From NCBI GenBank assembly GCA_900539735.1, contig UQDE01000044.1:1-8775 (forward strand): 8,775 nt of DNA, read 5' to 3'. A model generated the notes under the pieces. That model did not search any database. It saw only the letters and a program-made list of their open reading frames with translations, and was not told the DNA's origin. The translations under genes and the position numbers were made by a program. Position 1 is the first letter of the stretch. Each line of letters opens with the position of its first letter. Shown piece by piece: positions 6,894-8,775 of the stretch. The DNA comes from an uncultured Collinsella sp. GTDB lineage: Bacteria > Actinomycetota > Coriobacteriia > Coriobacteriales > Coriobacteriaceae.

Positions 6894-6906
6894 CGTTCGC
6901 CTTCCC

Positions 6907-6934
6907 TGTTGCAAATTCAAAACGATGCTATCAT
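6907..6934 (+). promoter_or_regulatory. Candidate promoter of tRNA-Ser
   Basis: TATCAT (6929-6934) is a 4/6 or better -10 candidate about 10 nt before the mature tRNA. The -35 is poor: TGTTGC at 16 nt spacing, or TTGCAA at 14 nt. It lies inside the 51-bp gap to the divergent tadA start, so both must share this space. Confidence 0.35.
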
Positions 6935-6944
6935 TACGACTCAC

Positions 6945-7034
6945 GGAGAGATGGCAGAGCGGTTGAATGCGGCGGTCTTGAAAACCGTTGAGCGCGAGAG
7001 CGTTCCGGGGGTTCGAATCCCCCTCTCTCCGCCA
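6945..7034 (+). tRNA. tRNA-Ser (anticodon UGA)
   Basis: A 90-nt class II tRNA with encoded CCA. The acceptor stem is GGAGAGA (6945-6951) with TCTCTCC (7024-7030), discriminator G, then CCA (7032-7034). The anticodon loop CTTGAAA gives anticodon TGA at 6979-6981, reading UCA and wobble UCN codons. The long variable arm, with GAGCGC and GCGTTC around GAGA, identifies serine. The T loop GGTTCGAATCC is canonical. It lies on the plus strand between two minus-strand genes and ends only 2 bp from the TetR stop codon. Confidence 0.97.
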
Positions 7035-7036
7035 CC

Positions 7037-7621
7037 TTAGTGATTCACCGGCGTCATGGTGCGCTCAAACAGCGCATCGACCACGTCGGCTATCTCGGGT
7101 CGACGCTCAAGATCGTGACCCGACTCCCACCAATTTGTGAACAGTCGAATAATGCCACCGGCGATAAACTCCGATGTCGTCTCGAGCGAAACGGGCGCCA
7201 GGGCATCTTCGGCAAGCGAGCTCATCACACGCTCGCGGATGGAACGCGCAATGCGGTCGCAAATCATGCCGGTCAGCATGCCCGACATGCTGCTGGCCAA
7301 AAGGTTATCCATGAGCTGCTCATGCGCCAGAATCATATTCATGGCATCGTCAAAGACCTCATGGCGAAGCGCCCGTACGTCATCAAGCGGCTCCGCGTCC
7401 GCTGCATCGGTCCGGTTTTGCGGCAAGCCCGTCATAAGCTCATCGATATAGAAGGCAAAGTAATCGTTTTTATCACGAAAATGCTTATAGAACGTTGTGC
7501 GGCGAATCAGGGCCCGGTCGCAAAGCATGGCAACCGTCAAATCCTCAAACCGATGCTCTTCCAAAAGCTCGGTAAAGGCATCGAACAGAGCACGATAAGT
7601 TTTCTTGATGCGAAGGTCCAT
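7037..7621 (-). CDS. TetR/AcrR family transcriptional regulator
   Basis: A 194-aa DNA-binding regulator. The N-terminal segment MDLRIKKTYRALFDAFTELLEE leads into a TetR helix-turn-helix at about residues 25-55. FEDLTVAMLCDRA, then RRTTFYKHFRDKNDYF, is the classic recognition-helix pattern. The rest is an all-helical ligand or dimerisation domain without a recognisable ligand signature. It resembles the Firmicutes/Actinobacteria TetR group related to DhaS. I prefer ATG at 7621, with GAGG 12 nt upstream. ATG at 7633 is possible but directly abuts the GAGG. Longer extensions would run through the predicted promoter. The predicted -10 overlaps the palindrome TTACACCTGTAC, consistent with autoregulation. 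It is divergent from lemA. It could read through the antisense of the tRNA into the tadA-glycerate kinase gene, since no terminator fits between. Confidence 0.9.
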   Translation of the reverse strand: MDLRIKKTYRALFDAFTELLEEHRFEDLTVAMLCDRALIRRTTFYKHFRDKNDYFAFYIDELMTGLPQNRTDAADAEPLDDVRALRHEVFDDAMNMILAHEQLMDNLLASSMSGMLTGMICDRIARSIRERVMSSLAEDALAPVSLETTSEFIAGGIIRLFTNWWESGHDLERRPEIADVVDALFERTMTPVNH

Positions 7622-7670
7622 CCGTATCGCCATCCTCAAGGTGTAGACAGCATTCCTTAATTTGTCGCAT

Positions 7671-7676
7671 ATCTTA
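7671..7676 (-). promoter_or_regulatory. Predicted -10 of the TetR gene
   Basis: TAAGAT on the minus strand, as part of TAAGATAT, the same form seen at the ffs and flavodoxin promoters. The start would be near 7664, giving a leader of about 43 nt to ATG 7621. No good -35 is seen at 16-18 nt. Confidence 0.4.
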
Positions 7677-7685
7677 CACCTGTAC
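7674..7685. promoter_or_regulatory. Putative operator TTACACCTGTAC (TetR promoter)
   Basis: A one-mismatch form of TTACA-N2-TGTAA that overlaps the first half of the predicted -10 box of the TetR gene. Binding here by a dimeric repressor would block transcription. It is one of three related sites in the window, the others being at 753-764 and 4588-4599. Confidence 0.4.
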
Positions 7686-7742
7686 CACCCGTTCCATATT
7701 GGCGCCCCTCTCCCTGGTTGAAACATAACGCTTACCGGAAAG

Positions 7743-7772
7743 TTCGGCACCGCCAAAGGTTGCGGGTATACT
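7743..7772 (+). promoter_or_regulatory. Candidate promoter of lemA
   Basis: TATACT (7767-7772) is a 5/6 -10 box about 60 nt before the lemA ATG. The best -35 is a weak TTCGGC (7743-7748) at 18 nt. An inverted repeat GGTATA (7765-7770) / TATACC (7781-7786) covers the -10 and start region and might be an operator. Confidence 0.45.
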
Positions 7773-7795
7773 AGATGCGTTATACCAACAACGGC

Positions 7796-7810
7796 CGGCG
7801 CAAGACGCCG
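7796..7810 (+). other. Small hairpin in the lemA leader
   Basis: CGGCG and CGCCG form a 5-bp stem with a 5-nt loop in the predicted 5' leader of lemA, upstream of its GGAG ribosome site. It is too small to call a riboswitch or attenuator. Confidence 0.25.
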
Positions 7811-7833
7811 CTGCCATTCGAAACGGAGACATC

Positions 7834-8385
7834 ATGCTTCCCGTCATCATCGGTATCGTTGTTCTCGTTGTGATCGCCTGTGCCATCGCCGGCATCTACA
7901 ACAACATGGTCACCAAGCGCAATCGCATCGATAACGCTTGGCAGAACATCGACACGCAGCTGCAGCGCCGCAACGACCTGATCCCTAACCTGGTCGAGAC
8001 CGTCAAGGGCTACGCCAAGCACGAGCAGGACACGCTCGCCGCCGTAGTCAACGCACGCAACGCCGCCGTGAGCGCCACCACCCCCGAGGCCAAGATGGAA
8101 GCAGACAACGTGCTGACCGGTGCGCTGCGCCAGCTCTTCGCCGTGGCCGAGGCTTACCCCGATCTTAAGGCGAACACCAACTTTACGCAGCTCCAGTCCA
8201 CGCTCGAGGACACCGAAAACAAGGTGAGCTACGCGCGCCAGAGCTACAACGATTGCGTCCTCAGCTACAACAACGCCATCCAGACGTTCCCGGCTGTTAT
8301 CTTTGCCGGCATCTTCCAGTTTAAGGAGCGCCAGGGCTTCGAGACCGCCGAGGCCGCCCGCCAGGCACCAACCGTCAAGTTCTAA
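7834..8385 (+). CDS. lemA: LemA family membrane-anchored protein
   Basis: A 183-aa protein close to the usual LemA length of about 185. Residues 3-23 form one hydrophobic transmembrane segment (VIIGIVVLVVIACAIAGI). The rest is a helical, coiled-coil-like domain. It contains the family core RNRIDNAWQNIDTQLQRR, followed by NDLIPNLVETVKGY (about 30-62), then LKANTNFTQLQSTLEDTENK and YNNAIQTFPAVIFAGIFQF near the C-terminus. LemA proteins sit in the cytoplasmic membrane. Their biochemical role is unsettled, and they often neighbour TPM-domain or peptidase genes. Here no such partner follows, because a strong terminator comes within about 40 bp. ATG at 7834 has GGAG about 5 nt upstream. It is divergent from the TetR gene with a 212-bp gap between start codons. 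Confidence 0.95.
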   Translation: MLPVIIGIVVLVVIACAIAGIYNNMVTKRNRIDNAWQNIDTQLQRRNDLIPNLVETVKGYAKHEQDTLAAVVNARNAAVSATTPEAKMEADNVLTGALRQLFAVAEAYPDLKANTNFTQLQSTLEDTENKVSYARQSYNDCVLSYNNAIQTFPAVIFAGIFQFKERQGFETAEAARQAPTVKF

Positions 8386-8421
8386 CAGATCCGCAGCGTA
8401 TCTTCAATCGGGTATATGCAT

Positions 8422-8460
8422 AAACCGCCCTGTCGAATGCATACTTCGACGGGGCGGTTT
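8422..8460 (+). terminator. Rho-independent terminator of lemA
   Basis: A long hairpin: AAACCGCCC pairs with GGGCGGTTT, continued inward across a T-G pair by GTCGAA with TTCGAC, around a 7-nt loop. TTTCCTTT follows. It begins 37 bp after the lemA stop codon. The near-symmetric A/T ends could also act on minus-strand transcripts. Confidence 0.85.
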
Positions 8461-8485
8461 CCTTTGTCGCGAAGGTCCCCCTCAA

Positions 8486-8698
8486 GGCGCCGTGCATTTT
8501 TGTGAGTATTCAGCATGCCCGACAGCTTCGAGCGCCACGATAAATGCCAAAGACCGCGAATATTCCTGCAAATCAAACGCTGTCAGCCCATAGCCCCGCC
8601 CATCATTCGTAGAAAACATCGATAAATCCCGATTTTTCGCCCGAGGTCGGTATGCAAGGGCCTTCGATTGCAGAATACTCGCAAAAATGCACGTCGCC
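8486..8698. repeat. 213-bp element with 30-bp terminal inverted repeats
   Basis: The ends 8486-8515 and 8669-8698 are inverted copies matching at 27 of 30 positions. The cores are CGTGCATTTTTGTGAGTATTC on one side and its complement, with G for A, on the other. The 153-bp interior has no strong internal symmetry apart from GACAGC (8521-8526) with GCTGTC (8579-8584). A 75-codon minus-strand reading frame spans the element (8482-8709), but it has no recognisable domain, a poor ribosome site, and its ends are made by the inverted repeats, so it is not called as a gene. No clear target-site duplication is visible. It is MITE-like in form, but mobility is inferred from structure only. Confidence 0.6.
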
Positions 8699-8728
8699 AC
8701 CACCCCCACATGGCTCGAAGCAAATCAG

Positions 8729-8751
8729 AACCACCCTTAAAAAGGGTGGTT
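8729..8751. terminator. Hairpin terminator, orientation uncertain
   Basis: A perfect 10-bp stem AACCACCCTT with AAGGGTGGTT closes a 3-nt AAA loop. The plus side is followed by TTGCTCTT and the minus side by CTGATTTGC. It probably ends a minus-strand gene lying right of the window or works in both directions, as lemA already has its own terminator. Confidence 0.7.
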
Positions 8752-8775
8752 TGCTCTTAGGGTATAACCCACGGG

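Noticed and set aside
6894..6944. N-terminal extension of the TadA fusion to 6944
   Set aside because: It would add 17 residues unrelated to TadA and start at the tRNA edge, while ATG 6893 has a well-spaced GGGAAGG.
6945..7034. tRNA-Ser as an integration attachment site
   Set aside because: No integrase, no direct repeat of the tRNA 3' end and no foreign gene cargo are visible in the window.
7634..7756. N-terminal extension of the TetR protein to 7756
   Set aside because: The extra 41 residues do not resemble TetR N-termini and cover the predicted promoter and operator. The family begins at about MDLRIKKT.

Overview
The window is GC-rich, gene-dense bacterial chromosome. The protein families, GC-rich codon use, a 4.5S-type SRP RNA and a CCA-encoding tRNA suggest a gut Coriobacteriia member, most likely Collinsella-like. 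That placement is inferred from style and gene content; no 16S or other marker gene is present. No phage, plasmid, CRISPR or transposase gene was seen.

Layout: (1) 1-84 holds two hairpins, at least one a clear terminator, ending the minus-strand gene 127-678, a small flavodoxin of the Flavodoxin_3/BilS type. (2) 806-4507 is a minus-strand pair of ABC half-transporters, joined stop-to-start, forming a heterodimeric exporter with one degenerate and one intact ATP site. (3) 4508-5117 is a long non-coding stretch holding the exporter's upstream region, a 135-bp inverted-repeat structure, the SRP RNA gene ffs on the minus strand with its promoter and terminator, and a 26-bp perfect inverted repeat. 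(4) 5118-6893 (minus) encodes one 591-aa polypeptide joining a complete TadA tRNA adenosine deaminase to a complete glycerate kinase. (5) 6945-7034 (plus) is tRNA-Ser(UGA), lying between and antisense to the minus-strand genes on either side. (6) 7037-7621 (minus) encodes a TetR/AcrR regulator, divergent from (7) a plus-strand LemA family gene at 7834-8385 with its own terminator. (8) 8461-8775 has no convincing gene but holds a 213-bp structure with 30-bp imperfect terminal inverted repeats and another terminator hairpin.

The most notable signals are the TadA-glycerate kinase fusion and a shared short palindrome, TTACA-N2-TGTAA or near matches. The palindrome lies upstream of the ABC exporter, on the -35 box of the flavodoxin gene, and on the -10 box of the TetR gene. 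This suggests, without proving, that the TetR protein controls itself, the exporter and the flavodoxin as a small regulon. The three unusual inverted-repeat structures (4707-4841, 5029-5094, 8486-8698) look like dispersed intergenic repeats of this lineage. Their copy number can only be judged against whole genomes.
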